From Argopecten irradians (lineage: Eukaryota; Mollusca; Bivalvia; Pectinida; Pectinidae): a stretch of 64,000 bases of DNA. The position numbers were made by a program, and so were the translations under genes. The notes beneath the pieces are model-generated. The model saw nothing but the letters and a program-made list of their open reading frames with translations, was not told the origin of the DNA and made no database searches. The stretch covers positions 59,365,467-59,429,466 of the forward strand of contig NC_091134.1 in NCBI RefSeq assembly GCF_041381155.1. The letters run 5' to 3'. Of this stretch, positions 25,401 through 38,200 are shown piece by piece. Numbering within the stretch: position 1 is the first letter of the stretch; the number at the start of each line of letters is the position of its first letter.

Positions 25401-28400
25401 TCATGACTTTCTCTTACTCTAGCAAAGATATAGCACATGTGTTCTCCTTCCAGTCCTAGACTGACCACTGTCCCGAGGGCACTGGACAATGTCACAGGAT
25501 TATTGGCCTCGTCCAAAGTTTCCACTACCTTCTGTAATGTACAACAAATAAAACATGCTGAAATCTGCTTCTGTATATAAACTCTGCTAAATTATTCGGA
25601 AGTAGCATATTGTCATATTATATAATAACATCTAAAGATTAATTGGTATGATAACATATGATTGTCAGAAAGTTATATCTTTCAAGTAGTTTTAAAAACA
25701 TTTCAACACAAAATTACTTAGCAAGAATAAGCTGCCAGTTAGTGCATTTAATATTTTATATTTATCATCTTTGTATATATATATATATTTCTATTTTTTG
25801 TATCATTTGCCAATCAAGAGTAGATAACTCCAAGGGACAACAAATAGCCTGCCATACATCTTTTCTACAGATCTCACAGGACAAAATATTGTCTTTTACA
25901 ACATGGTGGATTTGTTTCCTAAACTGAACATTGAATATTCAAAATTAAACATGACAGGATATGAATCAGATATTTTATCATATGAAACAGCAAAATAGAC
26001 TTTTTAAGATTACCAGACATACACATACATGTAAACTTACCAGGTATTACAATACACCGACTCATAATTACCATTCAGGTATGGACTTATCATCTCTCAT
26101 ACCTAACACTAACTGATTGATTTAAAAGTACATATACATGGGCCTATCATTTAACCTATACAGTATAACATACCTGTAATAAATGGCCGAGAGCTAGGTC
26201 TACAAGTCTACTAAAGGCTTGACCGAGAAACGTTAGTTGGTTAGTGACAGGAATTTTAGGTGGTGTACGATCCTCCTTCACTGAACTGCTACTCCTGTGA
26301 AAAATACATATCAGATCATAGATATAATAGTTTCTAACTCTCTTCAATGAACTGTAAATTATAGCTATCATCAATGATTTTGTTTTTTGACCTTTAAATC
26401 AACAGTAAATGGACAAGATTGAAATGGGAACCAATGTATTATAAACAATTAACCTGATCATCCTTGTGAGTTTGTAATTAATTCACTATTCCAACTTTAA
26501 TCAAATGTACATGTAGTCTGCTCCTTCATTATCGGATGGTAAACCAATGTGATAACAAAACAAGAGGCCCAGTAGGCCTATATTGCTCACCTGGTTTTTT
26601 TTAGTAATTATCATAAAGACTCTTACAAGCATACCAGAATTTGTACAATTTTGAATACCCGCCCTATACAGATGCTACCATTGCATTATGAATGCTATCC
26701 CATGCTTAGTTTCATAGAAGTCGTTTATATGGAAATAACCAAATTGACCACAATTAACCCATAGCCAAATTGACACCTTTTGGCCCCGTCTCTCAGGCCC
26801 TATACTCTACTCAATACTCTACCTTTCCACCTGTTGGGCTAACTTAGCACATTCTCCCATCACTGTCTCTTGTTGCTGTTGAAAATCAAAGTAACAGTAA
26901 ATTGTTATGTAATGACCAAAACTGATCTTAATATACACATAGGATCTTAGCAGTCTAGCATAATGAATCCTTTATGTCATATGTGTGAGAAGTATAGACT
27001 GTTTTTCAATCCTATTCCTCTCTCCCTCCTTAAAGCCCTCAGGGCCTGGTGAGTGTGGTTAATTAAGGCGATGTAAGTACAATCTGAATTGAAAACCGAT
27101 TCAAGACATGCACATTATGTTATAGAAATCATAGAGTCTTAGCTATCAAATGTAAATTATTCAATGGTTTAAAAGAAATATTGGCTCCTCTTTGTCCAAT
27201 TTCAAAATATTGATGAGAATGTGAGAAACGATAGCAACTGTTTCTTTGTCTCCACACTAAAGCTCTCAGAGCATAACAAATGCACGTAACCATGACTATC
27301 AGAGTACATTATGAACTGATAATCAAAAGTACCTCAAGAATATAGGAAGGTGGATCTGGGAGGCAGAGGTTACATTCTTGGATAAGGGATCTGATGTGAC
27401 AAGTTAATTGGATCACCAGGGACTGTACCGTAGGCCACTTTTCTGCCTCCACATACCTAGAAACAAAGAACAAGATAATTAAATGTCTCATTAAAATCAC
27501 AAAGAGGTTGGTTTACAGCACGTTATTATATGACAGGATGGTCTTTATATCAAGACATTAAACCACTACATTGGTATTTTGTTTGGCATAAGTTTGTAAC
27601 AGGAGAGGAGAAAATGTTGCATCCAGACCAGGGCTTCTTTCTCCAAGTCTGGATTCTTCACATTGAAGACACAACAACTCACAAGTTTGCATATCCCCCT
27701 GCTAAACGTAACTCCCAATACTTGAAACAGGGTTTGGAAAGCCTAGACTCTATAAAAAAGGAATGAGGAGTACTAGGCTGATCCTTGATGACTAGGTAAC
27801 TCAATTGGTAGATTACTGCAGGTATTGTTCAAAGGGTCCCATGTTCGAACCCTGGACTTTGTGACTGTGCATTTTTCGGCTCCTACTACATTTGAAGCCT
27901 TTCACCAAACTCTGTTTTAAGAATTGGTGGTACGCTTAGCAGAGGAATAACTGAACCTTTGAGGCAAAGATTAATAAAGGAAGGGAAGAGTGTGACAGTT
28001 CTGGATCTAATTGATAGCCCAATTACAAAAAAGTAGTAGAGCACTCCAGGTCCCGGATTTGGATCCCAGCTTGGCCATTAATTTTTCCGCTCCTACTTAA
28101 TACTACCTGGTACTTATAAATGAAACAGTCTCATTGTTACGAGAAATTTACAAAACTCACTTGAAAAGTTTAGTGAACTCGTTGCTTATATGGTGAGAAT
28201 CGTCACGTATAGTGTCAATCCCATCTGTGGAAACAAAATCAGCAATTTTAATATTTCCTTTCCAAATTTAAAAACCAATGATATCCAATCAAATGATATT
28301 ATTGACTAGTAGTGTAATTAATATACGATTTTGTAAAAATGTTCAATGATATTACATAACAAATGATTTGTCATTGAATTAATAACCAATCCACATAATA

Positions 28401-30503
28401 TCTTACATCATAATCCTACGATTTATAATATCTACATCATAAATTATTTACTTGTTGTTAAATAAATTTAATTTAATTGAAAAAATTTTGTTTCTTCTCT
28501 TTTCATTCTGTAAATCCATTCAAGCTCATGGATAGAACTAAATTCTGAAACAAAATGGTAAACACATGATCACTTAAAGACAAATTGTGGCAATTTATAA
28601 TACTTATTTGGTTAATGTTACTTGATGCGAGACTGAATGGACTTTGTAAATGACAACACAAATTGCAAAGATAAATATATGGAAGATGTTTCTTGAAGTA
28701 AGACTTAAAGCTGACAATGCAAGTTAAAATTATTAACATGATTTTTTTTTAAATAAGTATACTCGTTTTTCCAAGAATCGTTTATGAGACATTCCCCGGT
28801 TGAGGACAGCCATTTTTGTTTTACATTCCGACGACTCACTGACCCCTATATAAAGCGCGTGAATCGACACACGTGCGCTCATTCATGTACCTATACACCT
28901 AGCAGTCCACAGGTTATGTCACCTACAAATAGGTAAACAAAACCCTCACCTGTAAAACTATATGGGACTTTTTTTAGCAAGAAAACATGTCAACTCCTCG
29001 AAGTTGTCATTTAGATGTTTCTCAAAATAAAATTCCAACGCAAGTGAATAGAAATCCAAAAATAATCCGTCCACATATCTCCACGTATATCATCGTACCC
29101 GACGCACTCAACTGACCATATACACGTGCCTACGTACCTGATCCGAACGAGCGACAACTATCAAGGACACACACGTGTCGTTGTACATGTACGTGTAAAA
29201 CTTAGTGTATATTGAAGTGTTTTATTAGTGCGTATTGGACATATGTTGGGATATAGCTGGCAACACATTCATCTATTACTTCAATGAAATATTATTAGGT
29301 GAGTGCAGTGTTTATTTTCAATTTGACATTGTTATTTGCAATATCGGGGCATGTGTATCTGAGACAAGATATGTTTTGAATGATACACGTGTGTCAAGTG
29401 TCCCGTGCTTTATATAGGGGGTTGGCCAGTGAAGGTTACTAAGCAGAGCAAAAGAAAAATGGCTGCCACTTCCTTAGATACCACACTGTCATAACTAGGG
29501 GATGTCTCAGAAACAATTTTTGAAAAAAAAAATATTTCGTTAATATTTTTTTTTTAAATTTCAACTGCATGTTTTTAACTTGCATTGTCAGCTTTAAGGA
29601 ATCAGCAGAGAGTACAGAGACAAATACAGAACTGAAACAAAGCAGATATTGTGGCATCCTGTACATGTTAATCCAAATAAAAATTAAACGAATCATTATC
29701 AAAACAGTCAACATTTTCTTTCTATGTCTCAGACATTTTGGAAAATTCACAAAACACTCCCAAAGTCTTCTTGATGCCATAATAGAGGTAATGATATTAT
29801 AATCATTGATGATTATGATGCAATGATATACATATTGTACAGTTGTTTCTGATATTAGCTGTACTATGTTGTATATAAAATGCCCTAAAAGTTTTATGTC
29901 GCGAAAAAAATGCCCTTTTTTCGCCCAGCGCCCTGCCCTTTTCAAATCCTAGCTGGAACACTGATAATGTATAAATGCTCTCTTTTTTTCTTACTTTTTA
30001 CAACAGCAGCATTAAGACTGTATTTGTCCATTTCTGTAAGGAGTGACTTTCCCTGAAGGACACTCATACATTCTGCTTCCGTGGACCAGCGAATGTCGGA
30101 CAGCCATCTCTGTGTAGGGTCAAATATGAACTTCTCCCTAGTACTGCAACGAAAAAATACAAGAATTAATTATAACCTGTATGAGGTTATCAAAACTTGT
30201 AAGAAGTGAAGATATATATTTTTTATAATTTCCCTAAACTATTTTAAAAGAAATTTTATATACAGTATATAGAGATTATGTAATTATATGATTTGTTAAA
30301 TGAATGTTATACACATGTAACAATTAAAAATACGGGGATAAACATTAAGACATAAACCAAAAGTTTGTGCGTTTGATATAATAAAAATTATATTGCATAA
30401 TGATTTAATCATGATCATTACTTTGATTGTAGCATTTGACAAATTTGAAGTTGTAAAATCCATTTCCTTACCGGTAAGTCTTTTTGACACTATGCCTCAA
30501 CAT
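22500..30503 (-). CDS. INSC: Inscuteable homolog (spindle-orientation adaptor)
   Basis: Inscuteable links the Par3 polarity complex to LGN/Pins and orients the spindle in asymmetric division. Thirteen exons, in transcript order: 30503-30472, 30143-29995, 28224-28161, 27456-27333, 26875-26823, 26294-26174, 25531-25418, 25087-24962, 24678-24507, 24039-23864, 23610-23385, 23221-23145 and 22631-22500. All splice sites and phases agree, giving 521 aa (vertebrate forms about 530-580). Residues ~11-45 (TQRWLSDI...AECMSVLQ) match the vertebrate segment I recall as LGN-binding. Residues ~140-510 form armadillo repeats with family signatures VFAQVTSP, AAIANITFMDSMACDILL, EIAACERVQQKSAIALARL and QLIQPRLMDSFLICTN. 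The protein ends ENFV, a plausible PDZ ligand as in vertebrate INSC. The start is the least certain part: the first exon reads MLRHSVKKTYR and is preceded by three short upstream ORFs. Introns carry a SINE and two other repeats. Confidence 0.93.
26560..26815 (-). mobile_element. Hairpin-ended repeat fragment in INSC intron 5
   Basis: On the plus strand it opens with ACAAGAGGCCCAGTAGGCC followed by GCTCACCTGG. This is the reverse complement of the ending of the element at 43894-44542, so it is the same family in the opposite orientation. The inner sequence keeps TTGGCCCCGTCTCTCAGGCC, like the GACCCC stretches of that element, but has only one diverged core. It stops a few bases from INSC exon 5 (26823-26875), so it nearly abuts the splice donor. 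Confidence 0.6.
27770..28110 (+). mobile_element. tRNA-derived SINE, possibly dimeric, in INSC intron 3
   Basis: A tRNA-like head carries an A box (TAACTCAATTGGTAGA, ~27797) and a B box (ATGTTCGAACCCTGG, ~27840), followed by a tail with TTTTCGGCTCCTACTAC. About 200 bp later a second, more decayed tRNA-like segment (TAGAGCACTCCAGG...GGATTTGGATCCC) is followed by a similar tail (TTTTTCCGCTCCTACTTA). The paired head-tail layout suggests a dimeric SINE or two insertions. It is not a working tRNA gene: the arms pair poorly and the tail is SINE-like. Confidence 0.65.
28560..29720. repeat. Large imperfect inverted repeat in INSC intron 2
   Basis: Two diverged arms of ~350 bp face each other across ~450 bp. 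Left-arm landmarks in order: TTATTTGGTTAATG (28607), AAAGCTGACAATGCAAGTTA (28705), ATGAGACATTCCCC (28783), CAGCCATTTTTGTTTT (28808), CTATATAAAG (28847). The right arm shows their reverse complements in reverse order: CTTTATATAG (29409), AAAATGGCTG (29456), GGGGATGTCTCA (29499), AACTTGCATTGTCAGCTTT (29577), TTAATCCAAATAA (29669). It is probably a foldback DNA element; no transposase or clear target duplication was found. Confidence 0.7.
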
Positions 30504-30576
30504 TGTGGACCATCGATTACAGCAGCATTATGGCTTGGTCTTGACTATCTCTGTCTCACCATGAGCTCCCAAAAAC
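30472..30576 (-). promoter_or_regulatory. INSC 5' exon with three short upstream ORFs
   Basis: This exon, bounded by a CAG acceptor on its upstream side and a GTAAGG donor, contains three ATGs before the proposed INSC start at 30503. They begin at 30562 (5 codons), 30528 (3 codons) and 30513 (7 codons). The last overlaps the INSC start in another frame. Such uORFs usually lower translation. They may instead mean that the real start lies on another upstream exon. Confidence 0.5.
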
Positions 30577-31599
30577 CTGAAAAATATTACATTTGGATTA
30601 TTTTTTCTTTTTAAATAAATGTAATTATTGTACATGTATATTTAGGAATAACAAAATATCCTAAATATTTTCTGGAGTTGAATCTATAATATGATCCTTT
30701 ATTTGTACATGTGTTATGAATTACAATGTACATTTCATGTAAGAAATTTATGAGCATATTGCATATACTTTATATACTTTTAATACTCATTGTGAATAAC
30801 ATAATTTCAATAAAATTATCTTACAAAATACATGGACAAGTATTCATATATCTAGAGATGAATGGCACACAGGAAGTGTTAATTGCATATGCTTGATCCA
30901 TATTTCAACAAAATTTATATTGCAATTTTTTCTTGACAATACAAATAATATCCATAGGCCTGGTGCTGGAGTTCTTACCACTATGAAATATTTAGCACTG
31001 TATACACTTGTATACACATGAATAAGATACTACTTCAAATTCAAAACTTCAAGCACCTGTTACAGTCTATATAATAAGTACAATGTATATCCTGGCATGT
31101 CCTGTAAAAAATGGAAATGTACTGTAACGTTAGGCCTTCTATTGACCAGTCGTAAACAATCCTGTGAACTGATAAATTTTGAACTGTTAAACACAAACGT
31201 GTACTAAGTATTGAAAAAACACGAAAACATTTTCAATATAGACATATATGTACCGTCAAATACATAAATGTAGATCGTAGATTTCACTGACCGATCCCAG
31301 AAAAAAATGTTTGTTGTCTTTTACGATACCTAAGCGATCTTTTTTGTAAGGCGATACTAATTTGTCGACGGATTGCGGAAACGGAAAAAACAACATCAGT
31401 TATTTATTTATTTTCTATACTGTACATGTTGCGCGAAATACAATGTACACAGTATTCAGTGTCAATAAATCAAATTGAAAATTCGAAAAGTTATAGCCAT
31501 CCCCCCATGAGTCATTTGGAATCATTTACAAATTAACTAAAAGGTCGCATATAACACGCACAAAAATAATTTTCTTCTGTCAAAACATCTACCAGTAAC
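30577..31599. promoter_or_regulatory. Head-to-head intergenic region of INSC and SVIP
   Basis: About 1 kb of AT-rich DNA separates the first recognised INSC exon (minus) from the SVIP start codon (plus). It must hold the SVIP promoter and INSC upstream sequence. No TATA box or further exon could be assigned with confidence. The CAG acceptor at the INSC exon implies at least one more untranslated INSC exon upstream, here or beyond. Confidence 0.4.
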
Positions 31600-32509
31600 A
31601 TGGGCATTTGTTTTCCTTGTTTCGATGGCGGCGATTCATACGATGACAACGAGACTCGTGTAAGTTGACATGAAAATGTGTAGCAATTATTGTTAAAGCA
31701 TGATCAAAAAATTCATTATGCAAAAATATAATACTCAATAATTGCAGGAATCACGACGTGAACAGATGGCAGCAGCAGCCATGAAGAGACAAGAAGACAC
31801 AACAAATCGTGGAATCAAAGACCCCGCATCAGTCAAACGCAAACAAGAAGCTCAAAAAAGGCTGGAAGAGGAAGAAAATAAACGGGCCAGAATGGGAGGG
31901 GGAGAAGGCGGGAACCTTAGAGTATGTTCATTATACTGTACTGTGTATGGAATTGTATTAATGCTGTACGTTTGTGTACAGTACAAAATGTACATGTATA
32001 GATAGGTAGAAGGAAGGTTCGTGTGTAACTGATCAAAAGGACATAGAAAATTTAACATGGAATCAAAGTCAATGTCATTTATTTGAACAAACTGTGCAAT
32101 GTGTATAGTAACCTGTCCAATATAAAGTTTCAATTAAGGTGTTTACAGTATGCACATCTGGTGGCATGTTAAGAAGTTGCATGGAATTTTGCAGCATATA
32201 TATGACGCCTTCAACCTTAATTTAAGGTTAAGCCAGATATCTATCAGTCATAATGTCTAAGTCTGGTGTCAGGGCCAGAGTCTCTCGGGCTAGTTCATTG
32301 TGTACTATCATCCCGCTTTCTTGTCTTTTAACTAGTACACTATTTCAATTGATATTTCTAGTTGACACTGCTAATTAGAAGGGGTTCTTCTCTTCAATTT
32401 GATATTCAGATTAGTCAGCTGAACACTGTCTATAATATTGTTTCCATCCTTCTTTTCTTATAATTATTAATTCAATATGTTTTTGTCATTTCAGTGGAAT
32501 GTTGACTGA
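31600..32509 (+). CDS. SVIP: Small VCP/p97-interacting protein
   Basis: SVIP binds the AAA ATPase VCP/p97 at ER and lysosomal membranes and restrains ER-associated degradation. Three exons join in phase: 31600-31659, 31748-31921 and 32495-32509, giving 82 aa (human SVIP is 77). The N-terminus MGICFPCF keeps Gly2, the family's myristoylation site, and two cysteines suited to palmitoylation. The VCP-interacting motif is visible around residues 22-44 (RREQMAAAAMKRQ...NRGI, matching the family pattern R...A..R...RG). A charged helix follows, and the protein ends GGNLRWNVD, close to the vertebrate ending GGLRWTVS. The last exon encodes only four residues and the stop. The gene is transcribed away from INSC. 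A 3' untranslated region of several hundred bases probably follows; ATTAAA at 33294-33299 is one candidate signal. Confidence 0.93.
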
Positions 32510-34212
32510 GGAAGTGTGATAACTTTGATTTGATGAGAAAAACCTGCTCATGTGTGGACATCCATAGAAGATATACTCCTATTTATTATGGAATCATCCT
32601 TTTATAAATAATATTATATAATATATTTTCTGACTTGTCTACATTATGCAACAGTTGATCATAGTCTGCTTGTTGGATGTCTACTGTATAGTTACTTCCT
32701 TCCTAATAACTTTGTGGAAGTGCCTACATGTACATGTATGTGTATCAGGTTGTGTTTGATATTAATAATCTTTATGCAAATTTTATGTTATACATTGTAT
32801 TCTGCATGGGGTTTATTGAAGCTTTAAAATTGTATGATTGTTTTACTGTTTATTTTTTGTTAAAAATTACATTGTGTAATAGGGCTTGTAACAAATATTC
32901 ACATTAGATTACTATGATATTGACAGAAATGTATCAAAGTCACAAAATAGAGATTTTTCAGAAGTGGATAATTTTTAAAATATTTTTCAGTCATCATCTG
33001 CATCGATCTCCAAGTTTTCTTTACATACATTGAAAATGAAATGACATGGAAATGCCACATTAATTACCAGATATATTTTTTCTTGTGGTATTAAACATTT
33101 GTCTGATATATTCCTCTCCTCTTGTTTTAAAAATAGTACTGTACTGCAAAAAATAGTTTATACGCAGATTTTCTTATCTCTACATCTTTTTGTATGTCAA
33201 AGATTTTTTATATGGCCCTCTTTGATCTGGATGATATTACAAATGTACATGTAGGTATAAAATACAATTGTACATGCATGCACATTGTAATCCATTAAAT
33301 TGTTTTGTTTTCAAGTTTATTCTGTGTATATTTCATTTGTGTTTATTTATTTCAACAATATATGTACTTTTATAGTAGTACATTTTACAGGTTCCAGAGA
33401 AATGATACTGAGATTTTGTCCATTAATTAGTTGTACACGCACCATACAAGTACACTATCACATTTGTATGCCAGATAAGTATTGTTTTGTGGGGGAAGTA
33501 ATGTTGCTGTTGGTCTGTAATGATACTTTCGGCACTTTCAAGTTGTACTGTACGTGAAAATTTCAATTTACTTTGATGCATGTCATTTGTATTTGAAGAA
33601 ACAAAAAAAATTAACAATGATAATTTTAAGGTTGGTGTCTTTGTGTGTTTCTTTATAGTTTACCTGGGCCAGTTTGTTTGTAAAATCCAGAGGCGATGTA
33701 GAAAATACTCAATTGCATTAGCGTGGCCATCCTCGATACTCCAGGGGGTTACGTATACTGTGCATGTATCTGTCTTGACATAGCAAAACTGACAATTCTG
33801 CGTGCAACAACAGATGACACAGGTACCTGTAGTTTTGTCCTTTCATGTACATCAAACGAATCAATAATGGTACACTGTGGTTGACCACGACTAAAGAACC
33901 ATTGTGTGATTGTTTCTTCTTATTCTACTCTAGTTACCAATAGCTGTGTACGTGCCAGGTTGGCTAGTGGTTTTTTTTCGGTTTGAAATATCACATGACC
34001 ATTTTGGTATCGTACCCTTATATAATTAATTATCGGCCTGAAGTTCGAAGACGCAATGGACGCTCTGATATCAAAAAGCCATGTCATAAACTTTTTTATG
34101 ATACATGTTATTTTATCTAAAATAAAAATCTAGAATCTTTTTATCTGTCAATGGTAAATAATTAAACGCCAATATTGAAAGTATAAAGTTATACATTATT
34201 TCTGTCACTGTC
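32510..34212 (+). other. SVIP 3' flank and spacer
   Basis: AT-rich, with no further exon recognised. The segment 33690-33900 shares short blocks with 42395-42640 (TGTACATCAAA...ACACTGTGGTTGAC directly, and TCCTCGATACTCCAGGGG in inverted order), so an old dispersed repeat is present. The part up to about 33300 is probably SVIP 3' untranslated sequence. Confidence 0.45.
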
Positions 34213-34605
34213 TCGAAATTTCTAACCCGCTTACCTTTAGCGGCTATACAAACACATTTCTAGTACATACATCGTCATAAATACGGTTACTACCGTTGGA
34301 AAGAGCGATAATTTTCCATTCAAAATCTTTCTATAAATCATCTACACAAAGTGCCATCATTAAGACGATATAAGCCCCATTATGACATACACCTTGAACA
34401 GCGGTTAATTAATATTCATCCTGGCTGTATGGCCGATATAATATGCAGGAGCGAGGGGCTTCGGCTGCAATGTATATGTTTGAATAGTAACGGCGAAATC
34501 CATATTATAGATGTACAACGTCCTGAAAAGATAGACTTTTTTATAGCCGGCCAATGAGATTGCAGCCGAAGCCTCGGTCATGTATATTATATCGGCCACA
34601 ATTAT
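34213..34605 (+). mobile_element. Foldback repeat 'E', uninterrupted copy
   Basis: Begins at AAATTTCTAACCCGC and is closely matched by 60797-61161 plus 62747-62790. The last ~175 bp form an inverted pair: GGCCGATATAATATGCAGG and CTTCGGCTGCAAT on one side, ATTGCAGCCGAAG and TATTATATCGGCC on the other, with TATAGCCGG near the fold. The two copies share an open stretch starting PSLRRYKPHYD, but it begins with GTG and is not supported as a gene. This copy keeps the site ATAGCCGGCCAATGAG intact, which is where the second copy is split by an inverted-repeat element. Confidence 0.7.
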
Positions 34606-34734
34606 GTTTTCTAACTATGTTCAAGGATTTATCTCATATACGTCCTTGCTATGTTCAACTTCACAATGTCCTGGATAGATGGACAGATATTTTGGAAAAA
34701 GAGGTGCATGCGTGGACATCATATACTGAGACTT

Positions 34735-34954
34735 TATGAAAGCGTTCGATAAAGTCTGTTATGGTAAAATCGCAAAATATGGCATTGGTGGTCAGTTTTC
34801 CTCTTGGATCCAAGTTTTTGTTTGGAAGAAAACAAAAGAGTCGTAGTGAATGGAAAGACGTCGAAGTAGGAATCCAGTTTTAAACGGCATACCACAAGGA
34901 TCTGTGTTGGGACCACTTCGATATGAATGATATGCCCGACGTAACAAGTGACGG
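34735..34954 (+). mobile_element. LINE reverse-transcriptase fragment, 5' part
   Basis: Reading across shifting frames, this decayed stretch shows non-LTR reverse-transcriptase blocks: KAFDKVCYGKIAKYGI at ~34738, RVVVNGKTS at ~34843, and GIPQGSVLGP at ~34886, followed by NDMPDVTSD at ~34927. It is frameshifted and lacks both ends. The reading resumes at 40081 with GTDTFLF, so the 5.1-kb element between was inserted into it. Confidence 0.75.
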
Positions 34955-35209
34955 TGTAAACGTTGAAAATGGACCTCCGTTGAAAATTGACCTCGGGTCA
35001 GTTTTCAACGTTGAAAACGGACCCCGAATGCCGTTGAAAATTGACAGTGTCTAGGGTCAATTCTCAACGGCAGGTCTGTTGAAAAATGACCTTGGCAAAC
35101 TATCAACGAATGGTCTTTTGAAAAGTTTGTACTATGTGGTGTTCACTTCCGAGTACCAGTGGATAGTGTTACAAAAAATATAATTATGTGATATTATTAA
35201 TTTGTTTCT

Positions 35210-38200
35210 GATGCTGTGAAACAGCATTCTTAGGTACGCTCGGAGAGCCTGTGCACATAAAACAATGAAACCACTCCGCGATGAAACTTAAAAGTTGTTT
35301 TGTTCATTTCACGTAATACTTGGTAGTATGAAAAAATAAAACCCCAATATTCAAAACCACAGACATAGCATTTGTTCATACGTATACACTATGGATGGAG
35401 TGTTTTAAGTGTTCAGTTGGGACTCTATGACATTTGTATTACTCCGAGAACACTGGTCTCCCGAAAATCACGAACAACGCCTTCTTCGCTGTCTTCCTCT
35501 GCGACAGACTTTCGGTGGATTTTGGATTGTGTATGTTTATTTAAATTTTACGTAATTCATGCTAATAATCGATTATTGTAATCAAATGTTAGGAAGGTAA
35601 CTGCAAAAGAAAGTTCTTATAACGCTTATAAAGTTTTTTGCGTTGGTTGTATTGACGAACTATATCTGAGATATTATTGCGCAGTAAAAGTTAATAGTTA
35701 TGAGTACATGTACTTTTTTTGCGTTGGTTGTATTGACGAACTATATCTGAGATATTATTGCGCAGTAAAAGTTAATAGTTTTGAGTACATGTACGTGCCT
35801 GACCGTCACCATTTCCTTACTATGGGTTGCCTAGAAATAGGTCGGGGCGGTGGACCTAATTGGCCAACATACCTTTTTCTCTCTCTCCTCTCTTCTCAGT
35901 TTCCATATACAACAAACACATAACTGGAACTAAGTAAGTACCCCATTCAATAAGCCGTCACCATTTCCTTACTATGGGATGCCTAGAAATAGGTCGGGCG
36001 GGGGATCTGAATGACCATCATACTTCGTCCAACCCCTCTCAGCTATCTTCACACTACCTAAGAGTGAAATCCATTCAATAAACCATCACCATATCCTTAC
36101 TATGGGTTGCCCAGAAATGGGTCGGGGTGGTGAACCTGATTGGCCACCACACCCTGTTCTTTATTTCCCCTATATCTTCTACGTCCTCACTCACTACCTA
36201 AAATTCTATCTTTTTCCACCACCCTCCTTCCACTCTATCTTTTTCTCTCTCAACCACCCCCTCTCCCCACACACACCCCTCATAACCACTAATATCACAA
36301 CAGGCATTCACCTACGATAGGAAATGGTGTTGATTGTATGGCTTCTTCCCTCGTCAGGGACAATTTAGCTATTGAACGATCCATATCAATCGCACTATAA
36401 AACATACCAAAATAATCAAATAGATCACATCAAGCATACACATACGGTAGGAAATTATGTTGATTGTATGGCTTCTTCCCTCGTCAGGGACAATTTAGCC
36501 ATTGAACGATCCATATCAATTGCATAATGAACATAGCACTAAATTCCTCCCCATTATCTTCTGTCTATTCCTTTTCTCCACAAACGTATATCAATATTGA
36601 CATTGATAATACAAATATCACAACAAATGGCATCGGAAGTTCACACACCACACATCCAAGTATTATCCATCGACAACCACCCACTCCCCCCCCAGCCCCA
36701 TATACAATCCCCATTCCTGTCCTCCTATTTTCATCTCCAACCCTGTTGTCCACTATCGTGGAAATATTTATCTATTTATTTATTTATTTATCTATTATAT
36801 TCATGCCTTTTTTTATCTATTTACTCTCCAAATTATTCATATATCTATAATAACTTCCCATAGTCGTCCTACTAAAATTCTCTACTCCCTCACAAAACTA
36901 ATGTCGCAATATGCACAATCATACATTGTACGTTAAAAAAATCAGTATTATGTGTCGAAAGAAAGGTATGGTTATACAGAAAGAAGAGACATTGGCAAGA
37001 TGAATAGTTTTCGTAAGAAGTCAGTCTTAGTTTGTGTTTTAATGTAGGGACACCATAAAAAATTCACAGGCATGCGCACGGCAACCACTAACTACTAACA
37101 CTTAGTCCGTCGGATGGGACTTAAAGACGGTGTCCCGTGTGAGGATGCCCAGCCTTGCACGATAAAAACCCCTCTGCGGTCTTTGGATGAAGAGTAGGTG
37201 AGATAACGCCGGCCCAGGGGATAGGTATAGGTACAGGTTATACATTCTGTAGTTTAAATATTTTACATAGATAAATTAGAAGGGCTTCAAAATTATAGAA
37301 TCTATATACCAAATTGATAGGCTAGGTTCCTTCCTTTCCCCCTGCTCTTGATGGGTAGGGCTAGTTACTGCTAGGCGATGCCATGGTAGGACCATTTAGG
37401 ATTTAGGAGTCGTCTTCCAAATTAATAGATATATAGGTATAGCAGACGACTCCTCACTCTATGCTTTCTCTATATACTTTGCTCACGGTACGTAAAACTC
37501 TTCACATCAGTACGTGCCTCCTCACTTGATCTGTCAGTGGGAGTTCTGTCTTTTGTTTATCGACAACTGCGGTATATTGAAAGGGAAAAAGTATTAAATC
37601 TATCAACATAAACTTACAAAATATAATGATAATATAGATTTATTTATGTACGAGCAACTTAAAGTGACAAATGAACTTATATTGCCGTGTAATGCACGGT
37701 AGCCATATGAAGACTTGCTAAAGTCCGATAGCGTTCTTATGAATTCAAAAGAAATTTGACTGTTATAAGTAACCAAATAATGTACCCTTTACTTGACAAA
37801 CGTATATGGCCATGTTTTATTATAAGTCAAAAGTCGGCAAAGCAAAACTCACGATAAATGTTCTGCACGATAATATCTCGCCAACCAGTTACTGTTAGGC
37901 TTACGAAGACTTGCTAAAGTCCGATACATTACATGAAGTTTTCTTGATGTTAACGGCTAGCGTTCTTGTGAATTTAAAAGAAATCCGAGTGATATACGTA
38001 ATGAAATAATGTACCTTTTATTTGGCAAAAGTATCTGGCCATGATTTATTAGTCAAAAGTCGTCAAAGCAACCCATGTTCGTTATCTAAAAAGGAAACAA
38101 ACATATATCCGGAAATAGTAATGCTTTTAATGTTATATTTTTTCCGAAAATATTCTTCAGTGTTAAGTGGATATTAAGATACGAAAATGTTTACTTATTA

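Noticed and set aside
34351-34557. ORF PSLRRYKPHYD... in foldback repeat E as a gene
   Set aside because: It begins with GTG, is short, and ends inside inverted-repeat arms. Similarity between two copies is expected of any young repeat.
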